Notes: generated by a model not told the origin, from the sequence alone. A stretch of DNA of 64,000 nucleotides from an uncultured Eubacterium sp. (GCA_944380635.1 CALWID010000003.1:1-64000), one strand, 5' to 3'; positions 55,078 to 63,571 are shown, counted from the stretch's first letter. Numbers and translations: made by a program.

Positions 55078-55691
55078 AAGTTACTATTATTGCGGGCGCG
55101 CCGAATCAAAATCCGCGCTTTTTAAAAGATAATGTAGATAAAGATTCGTACATAATCGCCGCAGATTCCGGATATTTAAATTGTGAAAAAGCGGGAATTG
55201 CACCGAATTTAATAATAGGGGATTTTGACTCTTCCGAAAAGCCGGATATTTCCTGCGAAATTATTCAGTTGCCCGTTATTAAAAATGACACGGATACTTT
55301 TTACTGCATTAAAGAGGCTGTTAAACGGGGCGCAGATGAAGTTGAGGTTTTTTGCGCGCTCGGCGGCAGAACAGACCATTCATTATCAAATATTTTAAGC
55401 CTTGAATATCTGCTTAAAAATAATATAAAGGCTTCAATAATCAGCGAAAAATGCTCTCTCTCGCTTCATAACAGAGGTTTTTCAATTAATAAAGGTAATT
55501 TTAGGTTCTTTTCTCTTTTCGCCCTTGGCGGCGCCGTGAAAGGGCTTTGCATAAAGGGCGCGGAGTATGAACTTGACGATTATACTTTAAGCCCCTTTGC
55601 GTCTATAGGTCAAAGCAACGAATTTAAAAACAGCACAGTTAATATTGATTTTGCTGACGGCGTAATTCTTCTTATTTTGAGTAACGATTAA
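55074..55691 (+). CDS. thiN: thiamine diphosphokinase
   Basis: This enzyme turns thiamine into thiamine diphosphate using ATP. The 205-aa protein has the family signatures ADSGYLNCEKAGIAPNLIIGDFDS, given here as ADSGYL and IIGDFDS, then KNDTDTFYCIKEA and GGRTDHSLSN. The ATG at 55074 overlaps the rsgA stop as ATGA. As in Bacillus, spoVM follows nearby. Confidence 0.92.
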   Translation: MKVTIIAGAPNQNPRFLKDNVDKDSYIIAADSGYLNCEKAGIAPNLIIGDFDSSEKPDISCEIIQLPVIKNDTDTFYCIKEAVKRGADEVEVFCALGGRTDHSLSNILSLEYLLKNNIKASIISEKCSLSLHNRGFSINKGNFRFFSLFALGGAVKGLCIKGAEYELDDYTLSPFASIGQSNEFKNSTVNIDFADGVILLILSND

Positions 55692-55701
55692 TTTTTTTCA
55701 T

Positions 55702-55709
55702 CATAGAAT
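55702..55709 (+). promoter_or_regulatory. possible SigE -10 element before the small membrane peptide gene
   Basis: CATAGAAT differs at one base from the SigE -10 consensus CATACAAT and lies 33 bp before the 47-aa gene and spoVM. The -35 region 14 bp upstream is poor, so the call is tentative. Confidence 0.3.
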
Positions 55710-55742
55710 GTAACAGCTGCAGCTTAAAGGAGTGTTGTTACT

Positions 55743-55886
55743 ATGAAAAAAATGTGCCGAAGAGATTTTTTGTGGCTTGCTTTCGGAGTCGGCTGTGCAA
55801 TAACCATTTGCCTTCCCGTTGAATGGCTCGTTCGTATTTTGGCAATCGCAGTAATAATACTCGGAATAATTTGTTGCACTAAATGA
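55743..55886 (+). CDS. 47-aa two-helix membrane peptide upstream of spoVM
   Basis: I do not recognise this small protein. It starts MKKMCRRDFLW and contains two hydrophobic helices (about 9-25 and 29-44) joined by PVEW, ending CCTK. An AAAGGAG lies upstream. It ends 16 bp before the TTG start of spoVM and both precede one terminator, so they are probably one transcript. The position suggests a sporulation role, perhaps at the forespore membrane, but that is inference. Confidence 0.68.
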   Translation: MKKMCRRDFLWLAFGVGCAITICLPVEWLVRILAIAVIILGIICCTK

Positions 55887-55902
55887 TGGGAGGATACGCT
55901 TT

Positions 55903-55983
55903 TTGAAGGTTATTGTTATCACGCCGCCTAAATTTGCGGCACCGCTTTTAAGAATGATTTTTAAGATTAAAAAGGGCTGCTGA
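55903..55983 (+). CDS. spoVM: stage V sporulation protein SpoVM (26 aa)
   Basis: SpoVM is a 26-residue amphipathic peptide that inserts into the convex outer forespore membrane and anchors SpoIVA, the base of the spore coat. Here the product is exactly 26 aa (MKVIVITPPKFAAPLL...KKGC) and aligns in length and pattern with Bacillus SpoVM, including Pro-Lys-Phe at 9-11 and the basic C-terminus. The start is TTG at 55903, nine bases after GGGAGG. It follows thiN, the place known from Bacillus, and spoIVA lies 1.6 kb downstream. Confidence 0.85.
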   Translation: MKVIVITPPKFAAPLLRMIFKIKKGC

Positions 55984-56012
55984 AATTTATAAACATATAA
56001 ATTATTACTTTA

Positions 56013-56040
56013 CCCGGGAATTTATTCCCGGGATTTTTTT
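56013..56040 (+). terminator. terminator after spoVM
   Basis: A perfect 8-bp stem (56013-56020 with 56025-56032) with a TTTA loop is followed by seven T's. It closes the long prkC-rsgA-thiN-spoVM run. Confidence 0.9.
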
Positions 56041-56061
56041 GTGCTCGGTTTTAAAACTGTT

Positions 56062-56089
56062 ATATTTTATTTTTTTGCAGCATATCAAT
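56062..56089 (+). promoter_or_regulatory. SigE-like promoter of the DUF3794-spoIVA unit
   Basis: ATATT (56062-56066) and CATATCAAT (56081-56089) are spaced by 14 bp, as in mother-cell SigE promoters. It precedes the spore-coat genes by 28 bp; no SigA boxes were found in this gap. Confidence 0.45.
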
Positions 56090-56116
56090 TAGCAGTAAAT
56101 AAAAAGGAGCATTAGT

Positions 56117-57568
56117 ATGGACAACAGGAAAACAGAAATTAAAGAAAAATGCTGTATCTTCTCTAAAAACATTGACGCGGATTTTGATTATCAGGAAAAT
56201 CTGCAGTCATATAATGATGATATTTTAAAAATAATCAGATGCAGTGTAAATAATTTTGTTGTAAATTCCGTATTTCAAAACGGCGTTATCACTGTTCACG
56301 GAAAATCAAAAATATTCATTACTTATATTAGCGAATCAAGCGCGTGCCTGTCATCGGCGGAGTTTGAGGAGGATTTTGAAAAAAATGTTCCCGTTGAAAC
56401 TGATGAGCAGGAGATTTTTGCAGATGTAAGCATATGCAATAAATACTGTAATTACAGAATTATTAACCAGCGCCGTGTTGATATTCATAATTCTTTCTCA
56501 GTTAATATTTGTGCTTATGCGCAGTCTTCCGCAGAAATGCTTGATAAGTGCGACGATATATTGATAGATAAGCAGAGTGTTTCGTATATTTCAAGAGTCG
56601 GCTCCGCTTATGTAAAATCAGACTTTGAGGATGAAACTTCTGTTTCGGACGGAGCAATTAAAAAAATAATTAATGTTTTTGCAAACACAGATTGCAGAGA
56701 AATTAAATTAATAGATGACAAAATGCTTGTTAAAACAGATATTAATTTCTCTGTATTATATACTGTTGACGGCGAGAGCGAGGAAATAAGGCGCTGTGAA
56801 AAAACTACTCAGGTAAGCACCATTGTGGATATACCCGGAATAAAAGAAAACGATGTGCCTATGGTAAAGGCAAGGGTAGGTAATCTGTTTTATAAGATAA
56901 AAGCAGATGTTAATAATGAACTTACGGTTATTGAACTTATGGGCGATATAAATCTTGCATGCGTTGTTTACAGGCAGTGCAGTATTGACCTTGCGGACGA
57001 CTGTTATTCATTAAAATGCGATACTGAAAATAAACTTTCGCAGATTGAACTTAATACTGATTATGAACTCAGAAAAGAATCAAATGATGTTACATTAAGG
57101 TTTGAGTTTGATTCAGTAAGTATCAAGCAGGTTTTAGACCTTTCTGTTTCTTTAAATGACGATAACACCGTTGAAATGGGCGCTTTTATTTATGATTCAA
57201 ACGGTGAACTTCAGTTTATAACCGATAAGCAGAAAACGGATATATCGGCTTCAGGGCGTGTGCAGGCTTACATAACTTCATTTGATTTTGTAATAAAATC
57301 AGAAAGCGTAATTGAAGTCAGGCTTGTGATTGCGTATGTTTCCCTGAATTTTGAAAGAAAAAAATTCAGCGTGCTTTCAGATGTTGAACTGAAAGGCGCC
57401 AGCAATTTTGAATCGCCGGCGCTTGTGGTTTATTTTGCCGATAAAAACGAACGGCTCTGGGATATAGCAAAAACATTCAAAACTTCCGTTGAGCTGATAA
57501 AAAAAGAAAATGAAATAACAAAGGACTTTTGCGAAACAAAAAGAGTCCTTTTGATTCCCGGAGTATAA
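56117..57568 (+). CDS. DUF3794/LysM spore protein
   Basis: This 483-aa protein has two or three DUF3794 (SPOCS) repeats and a C-terminal LysM (about 435-482: VVYFADKNERLWDIAKTF, SVELIKKENEI, KRVLLIPGV). This architecture is typical of clostridial spore coat morphogenesis proteins. It is probably targeted to the forespore cortex or coat interface by LysM. The ATG follows AAAAGGAG. It is 12 bp upstream of spoIVA, supporting a shared mother-cell operon. Confidence 0.85.
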   Translation: MDNRKTEIKEKCCIFSKNIDADFDYQENLQSYNDDILKIIRCSVNNFVVNSVFQNGVITVHGKSKIFITYISESSACLSSAEFEEDFEKNVPVETDEQEIFADVSICNKYCNYRIINQRRVDIHNSFSVNICAYAQSSAEMLDKCDDILIDKQSVSYISRVGSAYVKSDFEDETSVSDGAIKKIINVFANTDCREIKLIDDKMLVKTDINFSVLYTVDGESEEIRRCEKTTQVSTIVDIPGIKENDVPMVKARVGNLFYKIKADVNNELTVIELMGDINLACVVYRQCSIDLADDCYSLKCDTENKLSQIELNTDYELRKESNDVTLRFEFDSVSIKQVLDLSVSLNDDNTVEMGAFIYDSNGELQFITDKQKTDISASGRVQAYITSFDFVIKSESVIEVRLVIAYVSLNFERKKFSVLSDVELKGASNFESPALVVYFADKNERLWDIAKTFKTSVELIKKENEITKDFCETKRVLLIPGV

Positions 57569-57580
57569 GGAGTTGCGAAA

Positions 57581-59050
57581 ATGAGTATTTATACAGATAT
57601 TTCAAAGCGTACACAAGGCGATATTTATATCGGCGTTGTAGGCCCGGTAAGAACAGGTAAGTCTACTTTTATTAAAAAGTTTATGGATACGCTTGTTATA
57701 CCGAGGATTGACGGCGAGTTTCAAAAAGAACGCGCAAGGGATGAACTTCCGCAAAGCGCCGCAGGCAGAACGATAATGACAACCGAGCCGAAGTTCATTC
57801 CGGAAGAGGCAATAGAACTTTCAATGGATGATAACCTCCATTTCAGAGTAAGGCTTATTGACTGCGTTGGATACATAGTGCCGAGTTCGGTTGGATATAT
57901 TGAGGAAGACCAGCCCAGAATGGTGCGAACTCCATGGTTTGACGAAGAGATTCCGTTTAATATGGCAGCGGAAATCGGAACACAAAAAGTTATAAACGAA
58001 CATTCTACAATAGGTCTTGTTGTTACTACGGACGGCTCTATCAGCAGTATACCGCGCGAGGAATATGAAGAGGCGGAAGAGCGTGTTATTAACGAGTTAA
58101 AAGAAATCAATAAACCTTTTGTTGTTGCTTTAAACTGCGTTGAGCCTCAGAGTAGCGAGGCAGTATCTCTTGCTCAGGAACTTACTGAAAAATATAATGT
58201 GCCGGTAATTCCCATAAACTGCCTGGAACTTGATGAAAAGCAGATAAACAGTATTCTTGAAACGGTACTGTATGAATTTCCCGCAAAATGCATTGAACTT
58301 AATTTCCCGGGCTGGATAAAGAGCCTTGACCAGGAAGATGAATTTAAAAATTCGATGTTTGCATATGTTAAGGAAATCAGCAAGTCAATTACAAATATCA
58401 GAAGCGTAAAAATATTTGCGTCCCAATTGAAAGATTATAAAGATATTGAAGATGTTTTTTTGGCTGATTCAGACCTTGCAACAGGCAGAATCAGTATAAA
58501 AATCAGTATTGAAAGTACTTATTTTTATTCGGTGCTTTCGGATAAATGCGGCGATGAAATAAGGGACGAAAAGGACCTTATGCGCCTTGTGTGCGATTTG
58601 GCTCAGGTAAGAAACAAATTCAAAAAATTTTCGTCCGCGCTTATGGAAGTGGACAGAACAGGTTACGGCATAGTTATGCCTGATATAGATGAATTAACTC
58701 TTGAGGAGCCTGAAATTGTTAAGCAGGGCGGCAGATACGGTGTTAAACTCAAAGCGCAGGCGCCGTCCATTCATATGATTAAATGCAATACTTACACGGA
58801 AGTTGCACCGACTGTAGGCAGCGAAAGTCAGTCCCAGGAACTTGTGATGTATCTGCTGAAAGAATTTGAGGAAAATCCGAATAAAATTTGGGAAACGGAC
58901 ATTTTCGGTAAATCACTTCATGAACTTGTTAATGAGGGGCTTCGCGGAAAACTTGAAAGAATGCCGGACGATGCAAGAAGTAAATTCCGTGAAACGATTG
59001 AGCGTGTTATTAACGAAGGCTGCAGCGGTCTTATCTGTATAATACTTTAG
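57581..59050 (+). CDS. spoIVA: stage IV sporulation protein A
   Basis: SpoIVA is the cytoskeletal ATPase that polymerises on the outer forespore membrane to build the basement layer of the spore coat and is anchored there by SpoVM. The 489-aa protein has Walker A GPVRTGKSTF (21-30), the TTEPKFIPEEA switch region and LIDCVGYIVP as Walker B. The C-terminal GCSGLICIIL matches the family end. The start follows AAGGAG. The predicted partner spoVM is in the same window. Confidence 0.96.
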   Translation: MSIYTDISKRTQGDIYIGVVGPVRTGKSTFIKKFMDTLVIPRIDGEFQKERARDELPQSAAGRTIMTTEPKFIPEEAIELSMDDNLHFRVRLIDCVGYIVPSSVGYIEEDQPRMVRTPWFDEEIPFNMAAEIGTQKVINEHSTIGLVVTTDGSISSIPREEYEEAEERVINELKEINKPFVVALNCVEPQSSEAVSLAQELTEKYNVPVIPINCLELDEKQINSILETVLYEFPAKCIELNFPGWIKSLDQEDEFKNSMFAYVKEISKSITNIRSVKIFASQLKDYKDIEDVFLADSDLATGRISIKISIESTYFYSVLSDKCGDEIRDEKDLMRLVCDLAQVRNKFKKFSSALMEVDRTGYGIVMPDIDELTLEEPEIVKQGGRYGVKLKAQAPSIHMIKCNTYTEVAPTVGSESQSQELVMYLLKEFEENPNKIWETDIFGKSLHELVNEGLRGKLERMPDDARSKFRETIERVINEGCSGLICIIL

Positions 59051-59068
59051 AAATTAATACAAATAAAA

Positions 59069-59090
59069 AAGAGGTTCTTTTGAACCTCTT
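59069..59090. terminator. terminator between spoIVA and the DUF1294 gene
   Basis: A perfect 9-bp stem (59069-59077 with 59082-59090) with a TTTT loop has an A run on the left, which gives a strong U run for minus-strand transcripts. The stop codon of the DUF1294 gene lies in its right arm. Confidence 0.8.
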
Positions 59091-59370
59091 AAAGTTTTGA
59101 GATATATAAGACAAGTATTATAACAGCAATATGAAGTAATATCATTGCCGGCAGACCTATCATAAATTTTTTATGCTTTGTTTTGTGGCGTATTACAAGC
59201 ATTGTTATGTACTCTGCCAACGCGCCGCCGAGAAACGCTGCGGTCAAAAGGCAGTCTTCTGATATTCTGTATCTGCCCTTTGCGGCTTTGTATTTATCGG
59301 CGCATGTTAATATAACAGCAGCAGCGTTTATTATAATCAAATAAATAATAATCGCAGTGTTTAAACTCAT
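59089..59370 (-). CDS. DUF1294 membrane protein
   Basis: This is a small integral membrane protein of 93 aa with three hydrophobic segments. It has the DUF1294 pattern: ADKYKAAKGRYRISEDCLL, AAFLGGALAEYI and RHKTKHKKFMIGLP. The function of the family is unknown. The start overlaps the stop of the zinc-ribbon gene by 4 nt, so the two are an operon on the minus strand. Confidence 0.85.
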   Translation of the reverse strand: MSLNTAIIIYLIIINAAAVILTCADKYKAAKGRYRISEDCLLTAAFLGGALAEYITMLVIRHKTKHKKFMIGLPAMILLHIAVIILVLYISKL

Positions 59371-59657
59371 TTTTTGAATTCCTTAAGTTTCTTAAGGTCA
59401 TAAGGACCTACGGCGTATTTTTCCCCTTTAGCCAAAAGGTCGCCCTGGTCTTCGTCAACAGTGTAAATTGACGCGCATTTTGGGCAAACAAGAAAGTAAA
59501 CGCCCTCAGCGTTTATCAGCGGATATTGAGCAATAAAACGCACATTCATATTCCTGAAAACTTTAAATTTAACCTTGTTTTTGCAGTTCGGGCATTCAAT
59601 AGGGTCTGTTTCGCCCTTATCTTTAACTCTTATTGAATTGCCTAATCTGTATTCCAT
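59367..59657 (-). CDS. zinc-ribbon hypothetical protein
   Basis: I do not recognise this 96-aa protein. Two CPxC pairs (IECPNCKNKV and LVCPKCASIY) probably bind one zinc ion. The basic C-terminus ends YDLKKLKEFKK. There is no membrane segment. The start ATG follows a GAAAGG within the stem-loop motif shared with two other genes. The leader carries overlapping inverted repeats that could switch. Confidence 0.72.
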   Translation of the reverse strand: MEYRLGNSIRVKDKGETDPIECPNCKNKVKFKVFRNMNVRFIAQYPLINAEGVYFLVCPKCASIYTVDEDQGDLLAKGEKYAVGPYDLKKLKEFKK

Positions 59658-59663
59658 AATATT

Positions 59664-59726
59664 GCCACAGCCTTTCAGGCTACAAAATTATTTAATTAAC
59701 TCTGCCTTGCTGTAGCCTGACAAGGC
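59664..59726 (-). promoter_or_regulatory. structured leader with competing inverted repeats
   Basis: Read on the minus strand, three pairings compete: GCCTTG/CAAGGC (59726-59721 with 59709-59704), a perfect 9-bp CAGGCTACA/TGTAGCCTG (59719-59711 with 59684-59676), and a small AGCC/GGCT hairpin (59681-59669) holding the ribosome binding site. They share bases and cannot all form at once. Confidence 0.45.
59666..59681 (-). repeat. AGCCYGAAAGGCTGTG leader motif, copy 3
   Basis: On the minus strand the motif reads AGCCTGAAAGGCTGTG, one base from copy 1, and ends 9 bp before the zinc-ribbon ATG. Confidence 0.55.
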
Positions 59727-59756
59727 GTCAACTTTAATATTTTAACCTTATGATAA

Positions 59757-59786
59757 TTGCACGAATGCAGTTATTTTTATTATTTA
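59757..59786 (+). promoter_or_regulatory. possible SigA promoter of the GHL10 lipoprotein gene
   Basis: TTGCAC at 59757-59762 and TATTTA at 59781-59786 are spaced by 18 bp, 36 bp before the start codon. The -10 box is imperfect. Confidence 0.35.
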
Positions 59787-59822
59787 ATTATATTTTTGCA
59801 GATAAAAGGAAAAGTGTCAAGT

Positions 59823-61013
59823 ATGAAAAAAATATTTGCAGTTTTAATTTCCGTATTATTTTTATTTTCCGGCTGTTTAGCCGGCGGAAACACTCAAACC
59901 TCATCATCTTCAAATTATGTGAAATCAGTATGGATAACTTATTTTGAACTCGAGCAGTTTACTTCTTCAAGCGAAACGGCTGAGGAATTTGAAGAAGTTA
60001 TGAAAGGTGTTTTTGATGTAGTAAAAGACGCGTGCCTTAATACGGTTACAGTACAGGTGCGCCCCTGCGCAGATGCTTTTTATGATTCGGCATATTTTCC
60101 CGTTTCTCAATATTGTTTCGGCACACAGGGTTCTGATTTAATTTATGACCCGCTTGAAATAATGGTAAATACTGCCCATAAAATGAATCTAAGATTCGAG
60201 GCGTGGATAAATCCGTACCGTGTTTCGCAGTCAAACGATATTAACGCGCTGAGTGATGACAATCAGGCAAAAATTTGGTATCTTAACGACGATACAAAAA
60301 GCAATGTTTATATTTCGGATAAAATATATTTTAACCCGGCAAGCGAAGAAGTTACCGAACTTATTGTAAACGGCGTTAAAGAAATAGTTATGAATTACGC
60401 TGTTGATGGTATTCATTTTGACGATTATTTTTATCCCACCGATAAAGAGGAAATAGATTCCAAGGAATATTCAGAATATGTTTCGGGCGGCGGAGAACTT
60501 TCTCTCGGCGACTGGCGCAGGGAAAATGTTTCTAATATGGTTAAAAGTGTGTATAATGCCGTTAAAGAGTCAAATTCAGCCGTGCAGTTTGGTATAAGCC
60601 CGCAGTCAAATGTTAAAACGGATTATAATACGCTTTACGCGGATGTTGAAAGATGGGCGTCTGAAGAAGGGTTTGTGGATTACATTTGCCCGCAGATTTA
60701 TTTTGGATTTTATAATGAAGTTCAGCCGTTTTCACGCACCGCTAAGGAGTGGAGCGAACGAACAACAGTAGTTAATCTGTATGTTGGCCTTCCGCTTTAT
60801 AAGGCGGGAACGGAAGATGAATTTGCCTCAGATGACCAAGATTATGCAATTAATGAATTTGTGGAAAACAATAATATAATTTCAAGGCAGATAATTTATC
60901 TTGAAAATTTATCCAATGTAGGCGGGTATTATATTTATTCTTACAGTTATCTTGCCGACCCTCAGACGGACGCCGCAAAAAATGAAGTTGAAAACATTAA
61001 AAATCTTAATTAG
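59823..61013 (+). CDS. GHL10 family lipoprotein (YngK-like)
   Basis: This 396-aa exported protein has a lipoprotein signal with lipobox FSGC near residue 19 and a GHL10/DUF187 TIM-barrel. Visible features are VKSVWITYFELEQF at the first strand, TVQVRPCADAFYDSAYFP, RFEAWINPYRV, VDGIHFDDYFYP and VDYICPQIYFGF. Homologues are thought to act on peptidoglycan or polysaccharides. The ATG at 59823 was chosen for the signal peptide; an upstream TTG frame adds no signal. Its 3' end overlaps mtaB convergently by 8 bp. Confidence 0.87.
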   Translation: MKKIFAVLISVLFLFSGCLAGGNTQTSSSSNYVKSVWITYFELEQFTSSSETAEEFEEVMKGVFDVVKDACLNTVTVQVRPCADAFYDSAYFPVSQYCFGTQGSDLIYDPLEIMVNTAHKMNLRFEAWINPYRVSQSNDINALSDDNQAKIWYLNDDTKSNVYISDKIYFNPASEEVTELIVNGVKEIVMNYAVDGIHFDDYFYPTDKEEIDSKEYSEYVSGGGELSLGDWRRENVSNMVKSVYNAVKESNSAVQFGISPQSNVKTDYNTLYADVERWASEEGFVDYICPQIYFGFYNEVQPFSRTAKEWSERTTVVNLYVGLPLYKAGTEDEFASDDQDYAINEFVENNNIISRQIIYLENLSNVGGYYIYSYSYLADPQTDAAKNEVENIKNLN

Positions 61014-62289
61014 CAATACATTCACCGTTTTCTACAGAGCGTATTACGCAGTCTGTTTCAATGCCCGTTAAATCTTTATTGCTTTTTAGCAGCACCGGAA
61101 CATAATTTTTGGTGTATCCGCGCAGATATTCCTCATTTGCGCGTCCTTCTACAAGAACATTCACTTTTTTACCTATATAACTTTTAAGGTATTCAAGCCG
61201 TACTTTTTCTGTTTCACTAATCATTATTGCGGCGCGTTTTTCTTTTTTCTGCCTTGAAACCGAGTCGCCGCGCTTTGACGCAGCGGTCCCTTTTCGCTCG
61301 GAATAGGGGAAAACATGCACTTTTTCAAATCCTGTTCTTTTCACAAATTCAAGGCTTTCTTTAAAATCGCTTTCGCTTTCGTCATTAAATCCCACCATAA
61401 CATCAGTAGTCAAAGAACAGTCTTTAAACGCATTTCTCAGTTTTGCGCAGAGTTCTCTGTATTCTTCCGCTGTGTAGTGGCGGTTCATGCTTTTAAGGGT
61501 TTTGTTGCAGCCGCTTTGAAGGGAAATATGAAACTGCGGGCAGAATTTATCTACTTTTGCAAGCCTGTTTATAATACTGTCTGTAATATGGTCCGGCTCA
61601 AGACTTCCGAGCCTTATTCTTGAAATGCCTTTGATTTCGGCGCAGGCCTCAACAGCATCGGCAATGTTGAGGTCTGTGCCTTTTCCGTATGCGGAAAGAT
61701 TTATGCCGACAAGCACGATTTCTTTTATACCGTTTTGAGCAAGTTCAGAAACTTCTTTTATTAAATCTTCAAGCGGCTTTGAGCGTACTCTGCCGCGGCT
61801 TTTCGGTATTATGCAGTAAGAGCAGAAGCGGTCGCAGCCGTCCTCTATTTTTACAAATGCTCTAACCCTGCCGCCGAAAGAACTTACGCTGCATTTAGCG
61901 AATTTTTCGCCTGTTTCGTGTTCACTCAGGCTGATAATTCTGTTTTGCTCCGCAGTATGCCTGTTTATGAGAGCAAGTATATCATTATCGTTTTTGTTGC
62001 CCAAAACAATATCTGCCTGCTCCAGTTTTTTTGCATCTTCGGGAAATGCCTGCGGCATACAGCCTGTCAGTATTACTGTGCTTTGCGGGTGCTTTCTTTT
62101 AAATCTGCGAACGCTTTGCCGCGTTTTCTGGTCTGCCGTGGCAGTAACCGTACATGAATTAATTATATAGTAATCCGCGTCTTCATTCGGGTCAACAATT
62201 TCAAAACCTGCGCGCTGTAATAATTCTGCCATATATTCGCTCTCTGCCTGGTTAACTTTGCAGCCGAGCGTGTAAAATGCTGCTTTCAT
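61006..62289 (-). CDS. mtaB: tRNA t6A37 methylthiotransferase MtaB
   Basis: MtaB converts t6A37 to ms2t6A in ANN-decoding tRNAs. The 427-aa protein has the UPF0004 N-domain (FYTLGCKVNQAESEYM), the radical SAM motif CDRFCSYCIIPKSRGRVRS and a C-terminal TRAM domain. All cluster cysteines are present. The ATG at 62289 follows GGTGA; an upstream in-frame GTG at 62301 precedes that site. The minus-strand promoter upstream is strong. Its 3' end overlaps the GHL10 gene by 8 bp. Confidence 0.92.
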   Translation of the reverse strand: MKAAFYTLGCKVNQAESEYMAELLQRAGFEIVDPNEDADYYIINSCTVTATADQKTRQSVRRFKRKHPQSTVILTGCMPQAFPEDAKKLEQADIVLGNKNDNDILALINRHTAEQNRIISLSEHETGEKFAKCSVSSFGGRVRAFVKIEDGCDRFCSYCIIPKSRGRVRSKPLEDLIKEVSELAQNGIKEIVLVGINLSAYGKGTDLNIADAVEACAEIKGISRIRLGSLEPDHITDSIINRLAKVDKFCPQFHISLQSGCNKTLKSMNRHYTAEEYRELCAKLRNAFKDCSLTTDVMVGFNDESESDFKESLEFVKRTGFEKVHVFPYSERKGTAASKRGDSVSRQKKEKRAAIMISETEKVRLEYLKSYIGKKVNVLVEGRANEEYLRGYTKNYVPVLLKSNKDLTGIETDCVIRSVENGECIAN

Positions 62290-62325
62290 TATAATCACCA
62301 ATATCGTTTATTTAAATTCTTAATG

Positions 62326-62354
62326 ATTATAACAAAAGAAACGCATTATATCAA
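62326..62354 (-). promoter_or_regulatory. SigA-type promoter of mtaB
   Basis: On the minus strand, TTGATA (62354-62349) and a perfect TATAAT (62331-62326) are spaced by 17 bp, about 37 bp before the start codon. Confidence 0.8.
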
Positions 62355-62412
62355 CATTGATTGAATATTATTATATTGATTTACTTTGCTTTTCGCGAAA
62401 GGATTTGTTTTT

Positions 62413-63561
62413 ATGAAATCTATAATCTCCGTTATGCTGTGTGCTGTTTTTGCTCTGCTCGCTCCGCTGAATTGCTTTGCCGCTGAAAATGAAAATTCTT
62501 CTGCGCCGTTTGAGGATTTTTCAAAATCATCCATTCTTATGTGCGCAGATACGGGCGATATAATCTATGAGAAAAATGCTTATGAGCATCTTTCGCCTGC
62601 GTCTGTAACTAAAGTAATGAGTATGCTTTTGATTCTTGAGGCAATAGAAAGCGGTAAAATCTCTCTTGAAGATGAGGTAGTTACAAGCAAAAACGCCGTT
62701 GCAATGGGAGGCTCGCAGATTTGGCTTGAGGAAGGCGAAAAAATGACGGTTGACGAACTGCTTAAAGCCGTTGCCATTGCGTCTGCAAATGACGCCTGCA
62801 CCGCGCTTGCAGAGCACATTGCGGGCTCAACTTCGTCTTTTGTTTCAATGATGAATGAGCGTGCAAAGGAACTCGGCCTTGAAAACACTAATTTTGAAAA
62901 TTGCACCGGCCTTGACGATACTGCCGTTAATCATTATTCCTGCGCTTATGATATTGCTGTTATGGCGCGTGAAGTTATGAATCACGAATTAATCAAAAAT
63001 TATACTACCGTGTGGCTTGATTATTTAAGGGACGGAGAAACCGAACTCAATAATACAAATAAACTTGTAAACTCATATTCGGGAATAACCGGTCTTAAAA
63101 CCGGCACAACCTCTAAGGCAGGATTTTGTGTCTGCGCTACTGCCGAAAGGGATTCAATGAATCTTATATCCGTTGTTCTCGGCGCTGAAACAAGCGAGGA
63201 AAGATTCAGCAGCGCCGCAAATATGCTCGATTACGGATTTGCTAATTATCAGGTAATTGTTCCCAAAATTGACGAATCGCAGATTACATCTGTAAAAATT
63301 AAGAACGGAATAGAAAAATCAATAGTTCCTGTTTATAACGAAACGGATAAAATACTTGTTAAAAAAGGCAGCGGAGATGTTACTTACGATTATACTGTTG
63401 AATCGTCCGTACCCGCTCCTGTAAAAGAAGGGGACACTTTGGGAGAGATTGTGATTAAATCCGGGGACGAAACTATAAGGACAATAAAACTTTACGCCGG
63501 AAAATCAGTGGAAAAAATCAGTTTTTCATACATTTTCAGGGAAATGCTTTGCAATATTTAG
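62413..63561 (+). CDS. D-alanyl-D-alanine carboxypeptidase (DacF/PBP5-like)
   Basis: This 382-aa exported enzyme trims the terminal D-Ala of peptidoglycan stem peptides. A signal peptide (1-24, cut after CFA) is followed by SxxK (S64-K67, SVTK), SAN in AIASANDACT and KTG in GLKTGTTSKAG. A C-terminal beta domain is present, and the end IFREMLCNI could be a weak membrane anchor helix. The ATG at 62413 follows GAAAGG at a rather long spacing. Several such enzymes in spore formers act in cortex synthesis; that cannot be told here. Confidence 0.91.
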   Translation: MKSIISVMLCAVFALLAPLNCFAAENENSSAPFEDFSKSSILMCADTGDIIYEKNAYEHLSPASVTKVMSMLLILEAIESGKISLEDEVVTSKNAVAMGGSQIWLEEGEKMTVDELLKAVAIASANDACTALAEHIAGSTSSFVSMMNERAKELGLENTNFENCTGLDDTAVNHYSCAYDIAVMAREVMNHELIKNYTTVWLDYLRDGETELNNTNKLVNSYSGITGLKTGTTSKAGFCVCATAERDSMNLISVVLGAETSEERFSSAANMLDYGFANYQVIVPKIDESQITSVKIKNGIEKSIVPVYNETDKILVKKGSGDVTYDYTVESSVPAPVKEGDTLGEIVIKSGDETIRTIKLYAGKSVEKISFSYIFREMLCNI

Positions 63562-63571
63562 TAAAAAACAG

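Noticed and set aside
57721..58110. 129-codon open frame opposite spoIVA
   Set aside because: It is antisense to the conserved ATPase domain of spoIVA and shows only reverse-complement codon patterns.
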